DNA from: Candidatus Gastranaerophilales bacterium
GTDB taxonomy: Bacteria; Cyanobacteriota; Vampirovibrionia; Gastranaerophilales; Gastranaerophilaceae
NCBI GenBank assembly: GCA_900770525.1
Contig: CAAHDT010000001.1
Span: forward strand, 62,001-126,000
Direction: 5' to 3'
Length of the DNA stretch: 64,000 nucleotides
The position numbers and the translations under genes were made by a program. Shown here piece by piece: positions 24,608-35,191 of this stretch. Each line of letters begins with the position of its first letter. Position 1 is the first letter of the stretch. Under the pieces are notes generated by a model that made no database searches, was not told where the DNA came from, and was given only the letters and a program-made list of their open reading frames with translations.

Positions 24608-26839
24608 ATGAAGAGTCACACAAAAAAATTATCTATAGCATTTTATTGGCATATGCACCAACCAGTATACCAATTGTCGCCAACCGGAGATTATCTAATG
24701 GCTTGGGGAAGATTGCATGCGGTCAAAGATTATCTGGATATGATTACTATTTTGGATGATTTTAAGGACATAAAGGTTAACGTTAATATTGTTCCTGTAT
24801 TGCTTGATATGTTGGTTGATTATGGTGAAAAAAATGCTCATGATTTGCATTCTCGTTTGACGATTACTCCGATTGAGGCTTTGAACGATGAAGATAAGGA
24901 GTTTATTTTAAATAATTTCTTTGATGCGAATTATAAAACAATGATTTATCCTTATCCACAGTATAATAAATTGTTTCAAAAACGTCAAAGTATGTCAGAA
25001 GTTGATGTTTCAATGTTTTCAGACCAAGAGTATTCTGATTTGATGGCATTATTTAATTTGGTATGGTTTGATCCGTCATATAAGCATGAATATCCTCAGT
25101 TAAGAAAACTTTTGAAGAAGGGAAAAAATTACACCTTAGAAGATAGATGTGCAATAATTGATTTGCAAAGACAAATAATAAGAAGGATTATTCCTGCTTA
25201 TCGGAAATATGTTCAAGATGGCAAGGTTGAAGTTACGACAAGTCCTTATTACCACCCAATATTGCCGATTTTGTTAGATATTAAGTCTGCAAAAGTTACA
25301 AATACGGAAGGATTACCTTCTGATTTGAAAATGTCTTTAGATGCGAAAATTCAGACTGTTTCAGCGTTAGACAAAATTGAACAAGTAATCGGCAAACGTC
25401 CTCGCGGTATTTGGCCTTCGGAGCATTGCGTTAGCCCTAAGGAACTTGACATGTTCAAGGATGTTGGGGTTGAATGGTCAATCTCTGATGAGGGGATTTT
25501 AGCAAATTCTATTAATTTTGAGTTTGTAAGAGATTTTAAAGGATATCTTGAAGAGCCTTATCATTTGTTGAAATCATATGAATATAAGAATGGTTTAAAG
25601 ATGATATTCAGAAATTCTATGATTTCTAACTTAATAGGGTTTGAATATCCAAATTACGATTCTCAGTTGGCTGCAAAGGATTTGTATGAGCGTATAAAAG
25701 TTATGCAGAGCAAATTACTTGCCTCTCCAGATGAACATCATTTATTAACAATTGCGATGGATGGGGAAAATTGTTGGGAAAATTATCCGGAAGACGGTTC
25801 GATTTTCTTGAAAACTTTATACAAGCTCATAGATGATGATGAGTCTTTGGAAACTGTTTTAATAAGCGATTATCTCGATAAAGAAAAATACCATAAGCCT
25901 TTAAATAGGATAAAGTCTGGTTCTTGGATAAACAGAAATTTTAAATTATGGATTGATGAGCCTGTTAAGAATTTGGCTTGGCAGTATTTGAAAAATGTAA
26001 GAGATGATTTTTCTAAGTTTGTAAAAGAAAATCCGTTAAATCCGAATATTGAATTGGCTAGAAGAGAGCTGTTTATTTGCGAAGGTAGTGATTGGTTCTG
26101 GTGGTACGGTGAACCTAACGATTCAGGCAGAGATAATATTTTTGATTATTTGTTCAGGGAGCATTTAAAAAACATTTATATTTATTTAGGGATAGATTAT
26201 CCTGAATATTTGGATGTACCGCTTGCAACATTAATAAATAAACCTTCTCGTTATCCGAAAGGTGAAATTCGTCCTATTATTGACGGAGATAATAACACAG
26301 AAGAGGATTGGTTGAATGCGGGGTGTATAGATATCCCTGATGGTCCTGTTTTACGTGAAAACAAATTATTTAATAAAATTTGTTTCGGGTATGATAATGA
26401 AAACTTTTATTTGAGATTTTATTTAAATGATTATGTCCGCGAGAATTCTGTAAATAATGACAGAACTTATCAGATGTATATTTATACACGTAATTCATCA
26501 AAAAAACAATCTTTGGCGCCTATCAGGTTGATTAATAAGACCGAAAATATTTTACCGATTACAAAACAACGTTTTCATAATGAAATTCAGTTAGCAATAA
26601 AGAATGGTGATTTACGATTCGTTCGTTTGATAAAGGCAATTCCCGGAAATTTGTGGGTTGTTCAAAATTCAAAAGAGATTTCTTCTGTTTTTGGAAAAGC
26701 GCTTGATTTAAAGATCCCTTTTTCAAATTTGGATGTAAATCATAATGAAAATATGGAGTTTGTTTTTGTTGCAGCAGCTTTCGGGGTGAGTGATTCATTT
26801 ATTCCAAATGAAATGTTGTTAAACATCCAGCGCGATTAG
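24608..26839 (+). CDS. GH57 family glycoside hydrolase (alpha-amylase-like)
   Basis: 743 residues. The N-terminal catalytic region begins FYWHMHQPVYQ, the first GH57 signature. GIWPSEHCVSPKELD supplies the likely nucleophile E272 and IAMDGENCWENY the acid/base D385, with aromatic WFWWYGEPND further on. The C-terminal 180 residues form a beta-rich domain (NKICFGYDNENFYLRFYL) of the carbohydrate-binding kind. Members hydrolyse or transfer alpha-glucans in the cytoplasm. It sits behind a GT4 transferase, a pairing common in glycogen or lipopolysaccharide-related loci. TGATATAAT (extended -10) and GGAG lie upstream. Confidence 0.93.
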   Translation: MKSHTKKLSIAFYWHMHQPVYQLSPTGDYLMAWGRLHAVKDYLDMITILDDFKDIKVNVNIVPVLLDMLVDYGEKNAHDLHSRLTITPIEALNDEDKEFILNNFFDANYKTMIYPYPQYNKLFQKRQSMSEVDVSMFSDQEYSDLMALFNLVWFDPSYKHEYPQLRKLLKKGKNYTLEDRCAIIDLQRQIIRRIIPAYRKYVQDGKVEVTTSPYYHPILPILLDIKSAKVTNTEGLPSDLKMSLDAKIQTVSALDKIEQVIGKRPRGIWPSEHCVSPKELDMFKDVGVEWSISDEGILANSINFEFVRDFKGYLEEPYHLLKSYEYKNGLKMIFRNSMISNLIGFEYPNYDSQLAAKDLYERIKVMQSKLLASPDEHHLLTIAMDGENCWENYPEDGSIFLKTLYKLIDDDESLETVLISDYLDKEKYHKPLNRIKSGSWINRNFKLWIDEPVKNLAWQYLKNVRDDFSKFVKENPLNPNIELARRELFICEGSDWFWWYGEPNDSGRDNIFDYLFREHLKNIYIYLGIDYPEYLDVPLATLINKPSRYPKGEIRPIIDGDNNTEEDWLNAGCIDIPDGPVLRENKLFNKICFGYDNENFYLRFYLNDYVRENSVNNDRTYQMYIYTRNSSKKQSLAPIRLINKTENILPITKQRFHNEIQLAIKNGDLRFVRLIKAIPGNLWVVQNSKEISSVFGKALDLKIPFSNLDVNHNENMEFVFVAAAFGVSDSFIPNEMLLNIQRD

Positions 26840-26945
26840 TTAAATTAATAAAATGTTGTAGATTATATAAATGTAACAAATTTTCCCAAAAATGTAACAA
26901 AACCCCATAAAATTTTAAAGAACCGCGAGAAAAACGCCGTTAAAT

Positions 26946-26965
26946 ACACTAAGGAATAATAGTGT
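26946..26965 (+). promoter_or_regulatory. Shine-Dalgarno-occluding hairpin before the giant gene
   Basis: ACACTA 26946-26951 pairs with TAGTGT 26960-26965; the loop holds AGGAATAA, the only Shine-Dalgarno of the gene starting at 26969. Upstream, the 12-mer AAATGTAACAAA occurs twice (about 26870-26881 and 26890-26901). Translational control is inferred. Confidence 0.45.
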
Positions 26966-26968
26966 GAA

Positions 26969-29900
26969 ATGGCAGAGAAAGTAAATCTACAACAAAAAAT
27001 AATCCAATATAGACAGGCAAATCCAAAACTTAAGAATTTGTCAGACAGTCAGATATTGTCAATTATGGCAAAGAAAGGGCTTGTAGAGATTCCTGCCAGT
27101 CAGAAAAATTCTATTTTGGCAAAGTCTAAAAAGGGTACAAATAAAGACACCGGACTAAAAATAGAACATAAAAATACAAAGAAACCGGCGTCTAAAAAGA
27201 CAATATATTTGCAATCCGGCAGAAAAGTTGTGTATTCAAGACTTTCTGACGGCAGAACCGTAATGCAGTATTTTGGCGCAGATGGAACCCCTGTAAAACC
27301 GGATTATTTTAAGAAGGTTGAGGGGCAAATTTCAATTTCCACTGATGGCAATAGTTATACAGTTACAAAAAATGGTAAAAAACAGACTTTAAAGGCTAAA
27401 AATCCCAACAAAGGTGCAATTGATCAAAATATAGCTCGTCTAAATAACGAAGAAAAAAGATTAAGCAATACTAAAAAGCAACAAGGTTGGATCGGTAAAA
27501 GTTGGGATTGGATAAAAAATAAGACAGGTTGGGGAGATGGCTCTGCTAAAGCACAACAACAAATTAATGCAGAAAGAAAATTGCTAACCCAAGTTAAGAC
27601 AGGTAAAATTAGCAAAAAAGATTTTAAAGAGGCGACCGGAGTCGAATATACAAAAGAAAATCTAGAAAAATTTAAACGAGGTGAACTATCTCAAGCAACT
27701 GCAAAAATCAACGGCTACAAGGAAGGTCAAGAAATGGCTGCAGATGTTGTTGGTGATATGGTTTCAGGTATTGCTGCAGTTACTGTTTACACGGCTGCTG
27801 TTGCAGCGGCTCCATTCACCGGTGGAGCAAGTATCGCAGTAGGTTTTGCAGCGGCTACCGGTGCCGGAGCATTAATAAAAACAGGTATAAAAGCAGCTGA
27901 CGTCTTAAGCGGCGGCAGAAAATATACATTGAAAGATGCAGGTCATGATGCTTTGACTGGTGGTTTTTCAGGCGCATTAGCTCCGTTAACAGGCGGCTTT
28001 GGTGGTGCTGTCGGTAAAACAGTTGCAACTAAATTAGGAATTCAAGCAGTAAAACAAGTCGGCAAAGAGGTTGCAGAAGAAGTTGTTGAAACAGGTGTAA
28101 AACAGACTTTGAAAACCGCATTGACAAACCCTTCAGGCTATGAGTATGTTGGTGGAACCTTGCTGAAACGTGGTGCAGCGGTGGCTGCAGAAATGGCAAC
28201 TGATGGAGCTTTAGGCGGTGCTATTGATGGTGGTTTTAGAGCCGGTCTTGATAATAACTGGGATGCTGACGCTATTATTGATGGTGCTGTAGAAGGTGGT
28301 ATTGGCGGAGCAATAATGTCACCTGTAATTGGTGGTGGTTTTAAGGCTGCCGGTAAAGGTGCTCAGAAGATATTTGGCAAAGATAATGTAAAAATAGATG
28401 CAAACGGTAATAAAATTGCAGACGAAACTCCTTCTGCTCTCCCTGAAACACCTTCGACTAAACCTGAAACTAATTTGTCTGGAAATGCTAATAAAGAACA
28501 TTTGGCGGATACACCAAATGCTGATACGCCTGATTTTGGTGCACAATTAAATGTGGAAGAAGAAGTTGCGCCATTTGCAGAACGCTTGTTGCATAGTCCG
28601 AGTGTTGAGGATTTAACAAATCCTGAAATCAAACCTGTGAAACTTGAAAATGGTGAATTTAATGTAAAGGGCGATTTTGTATCAGATGGAACTTATACTA
28701 ATGTAGAAGCAGGCAATCCTTTCAGCAAAAAATCTACATTCAAAAGGTATTCGTCTGGAGATAAACCTCTTGCTCAAAATTTGGAAGAATTGACTAAACA
28801 ATATACTGGCTCTACAAAGCCTACAAAAGCTGAAAAAAATACCGTAAAACGTTTGATTGAAAATCATCCTGAACTGAGTATTGAGGAGCATTCTGCACTA
28901 TTGCATGAAATTTCAATCTTAATGGAAGGTAGAAATGGATATGACAACTTCCTTTCTGATTGGAAAGGTTTAAAAAATGTTGCTGATTTTAAAAACTTTA
29001 AGACGAATTTGGAAGAATTTAATAAATTTTATCAAGAATTAAAACAAAATAATGCAAGCCCTGATTATGTTTTGCCACCGTTAAAAAATTTACGCTTAGA
29101 TTATATTTCTGAAAATATGGCGACAATTAAACCTGAAGAATTCAGAAAGAATTTAGCTGCATTTAAAGACTTTGGAGCAGAAATGCAACGCGGTTGTATT
29201 AATAATGATAAATCTTGGTTGTTTGCTGCGCATTCAGAAAAAGAATTTGATAACATTAAAATTGCAAGTGATTATAATAAATGGGCAGCAGCACAACAGG
29301 CTGAAGGCAATGAATGTGTTACATTTTTCTATCGTCAACCATTTGAGTTTGCGAAAGCATCAGACAAAGAAATTCTACAAATTAAGAAAAATATTGAACT
29401 GGTAAAAGAAATAACACAAAGTAAGGCAAGAGCGACTAGTTTCATTGATGAAGTTTTACGCAGTAATGGAAACACATCGCGTTATACAGATTTACATGCT
29501 CAGCTAAAATCAGAGTTGGGTGATAATTATGACGTAAATGATATCTGGAAATTTAATAGGTTGCTAAATCCTGATGCAACGGTTCAAAAATTAGCTTTAA
29601 ATTATGCAAAATATTGCCCGAAAGTATTTAAAGAAAAATCTGATTATGAGCTATTCATGTTATCAAGACAATTCAACGAGATGGATAAAACAGCTCAAGA
29701 AAATATGTTAGCTAAAATTTCTATTTTAGGTAAAATTTCATCTGAATTTAACAGGATAAATGCAAATAAATTCTTGGCAGAAGATATGCCGAGTGCTGTT
29801 AAAATTAAAGAATTTATTGAAAATGCAGAACCTAAGTTTTTAATAAAATTGAGTAATGTATATTCCGGAGGTTCAAAAACTCTGGAAGAGATGTTTGCAA

Positions 29901-32900
29901 ATGTTAATATTGACCAATATGTAAAAAATGCAAAGCTACACAAACAATTGCCTAAAAAGCTTTTGGATAGATTAGATGATTTTAGTACTGAGTTTGAATA
30001 CAATATTGATTCAGAAATTTTGAAACTAAGAGTTAATATGATTAATAAATATCAAACGAAATTCTCTGAAAATGAATTAGTTCAAATTTATAAAGGATAT
30101 TTTATTCCTACAGAAGATGTTATGAATATGCTGGTTGAACTTAGTCCTAAAATGAGGTCGGCAATTATTTCTTATGGGTATTATTCAGAAAATGTGTTTA
30201 ATTCTGCTGATAAAACAGCGTTAAATAAATTTAAAAATTATATAAATAATTCAACTTTTACAGAAAAAGATGCCGCAGATTTTTGCTATAGAATGGATGA
30301 TATGTCATTAGAAATTTTTGACTTGTTATCTGATGATGAACTAAGCTCAATTTCTTTGCGTTCAATGTCTAATTTGGCATGTTCAAATTCTTTGACATTT
30401 TCGTATAGTGGTGAACCGACTTTAGTTGATTGTATAAAAGCAAATGTTGCTCTTATTCCTAAAAAACTTCGTGATTTTATAAAAAAGGATGTTAGTTTAG
30501 ATGTTTATACACATGTGCCTACACCAGAGAAAAATGCTGAAATGACAAGAGTTGTAAATGTTTTAGAAAAATTCTCTGATGAAGACCTTCAAGATATGGG
30601 TAGCGATGTTATTGCTAAATTCATAAAAGAAAATGTTATATCTAATTATGGAAAGGATTTTAATTCTAATAATGTAACTGTTTGGAAACAGTTAGATAAA
30701 GATATTAAGGATAAATTGCGTTCAGGGGCTAATTCATATTCTAACTCTGTATATAAATTTTTATTTGACAAGCAAAATTTCAATATAGATGAAATTAATT
30801 CTAAATTTGCATGTATAAAGGCTCAAGGAGTGCTAGATGATATTAATTCCGCTGCTTTAATGAGTGTTTTGAAAAATGAGTCTAAAGAAATGCAAGCTGT
30901 TTTGGATGATATCGTTACTAATCCAAATTTCAATAAGAAAAATATCAATGATGTGATTTATAATTTAGAGCACCTTAAAAATGAAAAAATAGATGATTGG
31001 GACTATGTAAAAGATTTATTAGCAAAAAATATAGATGTTAATGATATCGGGAATGTTTTATCGGCATTGGCTGATAATGCGGATGTAAGAATTGCTCAAA
31101 AAGACTTCGCAAATTATATGTTAGCAAGAGCTGACATCGATAATAAACTTATTCCAAGTTTATTAAGGTCTGTTTCTCAAACAGAATGGCAGAGAGGTAA
31201 CGCCAGAGTTCCCCACCATAGCAATGCTATTAAAATGGCTTATGCAAAAGAGTTGTTTGAAAATCCGAATATAAATAATGAAGATGTTGTTTCTATAATA
31301 CAACTTTTACATGGAATAAAAGCCAAAGATGAAGTTTCTTCAACTAAGATAAGGAATTTTATTACCAAAATCATTGAAGAGAAAAAATATACAGCTTCAC
31401 AACTTGAAAAAATAATGCCCAATTTGACCAATAAAGATAATATTGTTGATTTAGAACAAATAGCTTTCGCGGATAACTTATTGAGTCAATATAAGCTTGA
31501 TATTGATGCTGTTGAAAAAATTATAAAAAGATCGGTTGTTGACGATGAGAAAACTCAAATGCCGTTATTAATAAGAGAGTTAACATATGACTTGTTGAAT
31601 AATGAAAATGTTCCTAACAATGAGGTCGCACATATTGTTTCAAATATCAGTTATCTACCTAAGAATGCTAAAATCCAATCAGATTTTGCAAGGGAATTGG
31701 TGGAAAATGAAACCGTTCCAAAGGATATTATTGCTGGCTTAATTACATCTACAGATCATTATGACTATTCAAGTGATATGAATGCTCAATTTGTTGCTCA
31801 AAATATCGGTTTTGTTAAGCAACTATTGAAAAACAATGATATAGATAAACATTATATTGCAACTATTGTATCCCGTACGCCTTCTAGAAATTTGGATGTG
31901 GCAAAAGACTTAGTATTTAATTTAATTAAAAACAAAAATGTTAAAAATAAATATATTTATAAATTAGTAGACTTATTGTATTCAAATAAGGGTATTGCTC
32001 CAGAAATTCTAGCTAAAAAAATCTTGGATTTTGCAAGTTCCGGTTTAGATGTACCTTTGATTCGTGATATTTGTACAAATGCAACTAAGCTTTCTGTATT
32101 TAATGATGAAGTTGTTTCTATTCTCAAACGAGTTAAAGCAGATAACCCGTCTATTGGAATGTCAAAATTTATCCAAGATTTGACGGAAGATGTTATTCCG
32201 CAATCACTTGAAAAAAGAATCGAAACACTACTTTCACTAACTTGCTTAACTCCAAATGATAAAGTCGTTTTGAAAAATCAGGGGGTAGATATTGATGCGA
32301 AAATTCGTCTTTTAATGCAGTCAATTGATAGTAAGCGCACTATTATTACAACATCAAAAGAAGATGTTAGAGCGTTTTTAAATAGCATTGCTAACAATTC
32401 AAAGGCTGATGATGTTATTCAAAAAGCTGATTTTGAAAAATTCGGCAAAGAGGGTATCAAACTTCAATATTCTCGTGACGAATTTATTGAAAACATGGAT
32501 AAAATTGTTAGTGAAGTCGGTGCTGGAGCTAAAGATATAGATACTTCAAAGGCTCAAATACCTGAATTGAAACTCTCTGAAAATGATAAAGTTTTAACAG
32601 CTGAAAAAATTGCAGAATTAAGAGCAAACCATAAAACTGAAGAAGTTGAAGTTATATTGGACGGTGAAAAGGTTCAAGGAACAAGATTTATCGGTACTCA
32701 AGGTGGTTCAAACAAGGCTTATTATACTCAAATAGGTGATAAATTATACTATATTAAATATCCTGACTCTTCAAAACTTGGACAGAGCGTTGAAGAGGTC
32801 GTTGCTGCAAACCTTTATCGTGCTGCTGGAGTTGACTCTCCGAATATGAAATATATTTATGATGAAAAAGGCAGTATTATAGGTATGGCTGGGGAATATG

Positions 32901-34987
32901 TTCCTGATATGAGTATGACTCCTCGTTCCAAAGAGCAGTCAACGGACGGTTTTGCAGTCGATGCTTGGCTTGCAAACTGGGATGCTCCCAAAAATGATAA
33001 TACACAATACAGAACAAACGGTGTCATAAAAGTTGATGTCGGTGGCTCTTTGAGGTACCGTGCAAGAGGTGGACAAAAAGCGTTTGGAAATGTTGTTGAA
33101 GAATTGTCAACTCTTATTGAACAAAACTCTCAATTCTTAAATATGACAAAAGGAGAACTCTTAAACTCGCTAAAACATGTTACAGATATGTCTGAAGATA
33201 AAATTGTTAAAATTATTCAAGATTCTCCGTTAGATGAAGTTGAGCTACAAAATACACTTCTCAAACGTAAAGAATATATTACAATTTTTGCTGATAAACT
33301 TAAAACTCTTGATGAAACTAAATATAATAACATTTTAGAGATGATAAATGCTGCTAAAGTAGAAACCTTAAAAGATTTTAAGGATAATGCAAATATTGCT
33401 GACCTTTTAGGATATACTCGTACAAAAACCGGCTTTGAAGGCTTGTTGAATGACCATATCCCGGAAAACATTGTTTTAAGTCCGGAACAAAAAGCTTTAG
33501 CAGATAGAATGATTGCTGAAATAGACAAGTTCACCAAATATAATAAAGTTGCAGATGATGTTCAACTTGAACCTGAAACAAGAGAGTTCTTGAATGCAAT
33601 TCTTAAAGGTGTTCCTGAATTTGCTGCATATTTTGGCAAGCCTCAACACGATTTGCAAAAATATTCTCTTGATATTCATATTCTAAAAGTATTGCAAGAT
33701 TCAATGAATGATCCTATGTACAAAGAACTTGGAGATAAAGATAAACTTGTTCTTAAATTTTCAACGCTACTCCATGATATAGGTAAACGCTATTTGCTTG
33801 AAGGTTCTGATACGGGACACGCTGCAATGTCTGCGGAGTACGTTTATTCAATTTTAGATAGATTTAACTTGCCATCAGATGTTAAGGATAGAATTATTAT
33901 AAATATCGAAAATCACCATTGGTTTAAAGCTTATAATAATCGCAATTTATCTCCACAAGTTGTTGCTACACTTTGCCGTAGACCGGAAGATTTCAAAATT
34001 TATCAAATTATGGCAAAAGCAGATTTGCAAAACGTAAATGATACATTCTATCAAAAAGTAATGGGTGCAACATCTCTTGATGAGGCTGATGTTAAATTTG
34101 CTCAAAAAATGTCAGAGATTGCTCCTTATGTTCAACGCCTGCAAGAAAAACAAGTTGTTGTGACTCCAAGTAAGTTTAGAGAAGTGCCAGAAAGAGTTAC
34201 AGCTGATGGTAGAGTCCTCGAAAGAAGAGGTTTCCCTAAAGAAACGACTCCCCTTAACGGTGTTGATACGGAATTTGATGTACTTAACTTATCAAAAATG
34301 CCGATGGAAACTAATATGTTTAAATATGGATTTAATAATATTCAATTAAATGATTTACGTTTAATGGTTCATATGGTTGAAGAAAAGATTGATTTAGATA
34401 TATTTAAAACATTGTCACACAATCCGATGAATAATTCTGCTCAATCTTTGTCAATGATTAGTATGGCAGATAAGGCTACATATGGTGGACGTAGATTTGG
34501 GGTTGCTGTCGATGTTGAGAATGCAAACGTTGCTTATGCATATTTCTCAAATGCAAACTCTGGAACGCAAAAAGGTTTTTCAAATTTTGTTCATGAAATG
34601 TTTGAAGACAGTAAATATAGATCTTTTGTGAAAGATAAATTCAACGAGTATATGCAAACGAAAGGCATTGAGCTTTCTGAACCGGAATATGCTGCAATTG
34701 CAAAAGATATTATGAATAAACAATACCCTGAAACGCAAATAAAAGATGTAAAAGTTGGGGATAAAGTCTTTTCAAAAGATGATGTATTGGGTGCATTCAC
34801 ATTCTCGAGAGATCAATTAATTGATGTCAAAAAGATGAAAGCTCATGGTTCTCATGATGAAATTGTTGGCTTGAATTCTCATGTTAAAGCGGTTGTTGCA
34901 AAAGTGAATTCCTTAAAAGATTGTCCGGCCTGGTTCCTAGAGTTTGCGAAAGAAAGCAACTTGCCAATTATTCTGCTTGGTCAATAG
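26969..34987 (+). CDS. giant 2672-residue multidomain protein: PI3/4-kinase/HipA-like domain plus HD domain
   Basis: By far the largest gene here. Parts in order: a basic N-terminus with short helix (SDSQILSIMAKKG); a beta-type YSRLSDGRTVMQYF region; a Gly/Ala-rich hydrophobic region at about residues 255-480 that could insert in membranes; a long all-helical stretch (about 640-1860); a kinase-like domain near 1900-2060; an HD domain near 2215-2360; and an unknown C-terminal domain. Kinase-like residues: GGSNKAYY loop, K1930 in YYIK, WLANWD2005-xxx-N2009, and D2023 in VDVGG. HD residues: H2237, H2269-D2270, H2284, H2316/H2317, D2352. No signal peptide. A polymorphic-toxin or effector-like role is inference. 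It is monocistronic, with a hairpin over its ribosome site and a terminator after it. Confidence 0.85.
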   Translation: MAEKVNLQQKIIQYRQANPKLKNLSDSQILSIMAKKGLVEIPASQKNSILAKSKKGTNKDTGLKIEHKNTKKPASKKTIYLQSGRKVVYSRLSDGRTVMQYFGADGTPVKPDYFKKVEGQISISTDGNSYTVTKNGKKQTLKAKNPNKGAIDQNIARLNNEEKRLSNTKKQQGWIGKSWDWIKNKTGWGDGSAKAQQQINAERKLLTQVKTGKISKKDFKEATGVEYTKENLEKFKRGELSQATAKINGYKEGQEMAADVVGDMVSGIAAVTVYTAAVAAAPFTGGASIAVGFAAATGAGALIKTGIKAADVLSGGRKYTLKDAGHDALTGGFSGALAPLTGGFGGAVGKTVATKLGIQAVKQVGKEVAEEVVETGVKQTLKTALTNPSGYEYVGGTLLKRGAAVAAEMATDGALGGAIDGGFRAGLDNNWDADAIIDGAVEGGIGGAIMSPVIGGGFKAAGKGAQKIFGKDNVKIDANGNKIADETPSALPETPSTKPETNLSGNANKEHLADTPNADTPDFGAQLNVEEEVAPFAERLLHSPSVEDLTNPEIKPVKLENGEFNVKGDFVSDGTYTNVEAGNPFSKKSTFKRYSSGDKPLAQNLEELTKQYTGSTKPTKAEKNTVKRLIENHPELSIEEHSALLHEISILMEGRNGYDNFLSDWKGLKNVADFKNFKTNLEEFNKFYQELKQNNASPDYVLPPLKNLRLDYISENMATIKPEEFRKNLAAFKDFGAEMQRGCINNDKSWLFAAHSEKEFDNIKIASDYNKWAAAQQAEGNECVTFFYRQPFEFAKASDKEILQIKKNIELVKEITQSKARATSFIDEVLRSNGNTSRYTDLHAQLKSELGDNYDVNDIWKFNRLLNPDATVQKLALNYAKYCPKVFKEKSDYELFMLSRQFNEMDKTAQENMLAKISILGKISSEFNRINANKFLAEDMPSAVKIKEFIENAEPKFLIKLSNVYSGGSKTLEEMFANVNIDQYVKNAKLHKQLPKKLLDRLDDFSTEFEYNIDSEILKLRVNMINKYQTKFSENELVQIYKGYFIPTEDVMNMLVELSPKMRSAIISYGYYSENVFNSADKTALNKFKNYINNSTFTEKDAADFCYRMDDMSLEIFDLLSDDELSSISLRSMSNLACSNSLTFSYSGEPTLVDCIKANVALIPKKLRDFIKKDVSLDVYTHVPTPEKNAEMTRVVNVLEKFSDEDLQDMGSDVIAKFIKENVISNYGKDFNSNNVTVWKQLDKDIKDKLRSGANSYSNSVYKFLFDKQNFNIDEINSKFACIKAQGVLDDINSAALMSVLKNESKEMQAVLDDIVTNPNFNKKNINDVIYNLEHLKNEKIDDWDYVKDLLAKNIDVNDIGNVLSALADNADVRIAQKDFANYMLARADIDNKLIPSLLRSVSQTEWQRGNARVPHHSNAIKMAYAKELFENPNINNEDVVSIIQLLHGIKAKDEVSSTKIRNFITKIIEEKKYTASQLEKIMPNLTNKDNIVDLEQIAFADNLLSQYKLDIDAVEKIIKRSVVDDEKTQMPLLIRELTYDLLNNENVPNNEVAHIVSNISYLPKNAKIQSDFARELVENETVPKDIIAGLITSTDHYDYSSDMNAQFVAQNIGFVKQLLKNNDIDKHYIATIVSRTPSRNLDVAKDLVFNLIKNKNVKNKYIYKLVDLLYSNKGIAPEILAKKILDFASSGLDVPLIRDICTNATKLSVFNDEVVSILKRVKADNPSIGMSKFIQDLTEDVIPQSLEKRIETLLSLTCLTPNDKVVLKNQGVDIDAKIRLLMQSIDSKRTIITTSKEDVRAFLNSIANNSKADDVIQKADFEKFGKEGIKLQYSRDEFIENMDKIVSEVGAGAKDIDTSKAQIPELKLSENDKVLTAEKIAELRANHKTEEVEVILDGEKVQGTRFIGTQGGSNKAYYTQIGDKLYYIKYPDSSKLGQSVEEVVAANLYRAAGVDSPNMKYIYDEKGSIIGMAGEYVPDMSMTPRSKEQSTDGFAVDAWLANWDAPKNDNTQYRTNGVIKVDVGGSLRYRARGGQKAFGNVVEELSTLIEQNSQFLNMTKGELLNSLKHVTDMSEDKIVKIIQDSPLDEVELQNTLLKRKEYITIFADKLKTLDETKYNNILEMINAAKVETLKDFKDNANIADLLGYTRTKTGFEGLLNDHIPENIVLSPEQKALADRMIAEIDKFTKYNKVADDVQLEPETREFLNAILKGVPEFAAYFGKPQHDLQKYSLDIHILKVLQDSMNDPMYKELGDKDKLVLKFSTLLHDIGKRYLLEGSDTGHAAMSAEYVYSILDRFNLPSDVKDRIIINIENHHWFKAYNNRNLSPQVVATLCRRPEDFKIYQIMAKADLQNVNDTFYQKVMGATSLDEADVKFAQKMSEIAPYVQRLQEKQVVVTPSKFREVPERVTADGRVLERRGFPKETTPLNGVDTEFDVLNLSKMPMETNMFKYGFNNIQLNDLRLMVHMVEEKIDLDIFKTLSHNPMNNSAQSLSMISMADKATYGGRRFGVAVDVENANVAYAYFSNANSGTQKGFSNFVHEMFEDSKYRSFVKDKFNEYMQTKGIELSEPEYAAIAKDIMNKQYPETQIKDVKVGDKVFSKDDVLGAFTFSRDQLIDVKKMKAHGSHDEIVGLNSHVKAVVAKVNSLKDCPAWFLEFAKESNLPIILLGQ

Positions 34988-35021
34988 ATTGTTTGAAACT
35001 TGATAAGTATAAAATAGAATT

Positions 35022-35050
35022 AAAAAGAGTCACTTTGTGACTCCTTTTTT
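35022..35050 (+). terminator. rho-independent terminator after the giant gene
   Basis: GAGTCAC 35027-35033 pairs with GTGACTC 35037-35043, then six T; an A run precedes the stem, so it could also work for tRNA-Gly on the other strand. Confidence 0.88.
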
Positions 35051-35054
35051 AATT

Positions 35055-35127
35055 AGCGGAAGACGAGACTCGAACTCGCGACAATCTGCTTGGAAGGCAG
35101 ATGCTCTACCAACTGAGCTACTTCCGC
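35055..35127 (-). tRNA. tRNA-Gly(UCC)
   Basis: Minus-strand cloverleaf: acceptor GCGGAAG/CTTCCGC, D arm with AGTTGGTAGAGC, anticodon loop CTTCCAA giving UCC, T arm GCGAG-TTCGAGT-CTCGT. Discriminator U, as usual for glycine. No encoded CCA. Confidence 0.96.
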
Positions 35128-35152
35128 AAAACATATTCAATTAACATAATCT

Positions 35153-35181
35153 AATCTACTATAAACAATTTTTTTTTGCAA
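35153..35181 (-). promoter_or_regulatory. promoter of tRNA-Gly(UCC)
   Basis: Minus strand TTGCAA (35181-35176), 17-base spacer, TAGATT (35158-35153). Confidence 0.6.
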
Positions 35182-35191
35182 GTGCTTAAGG

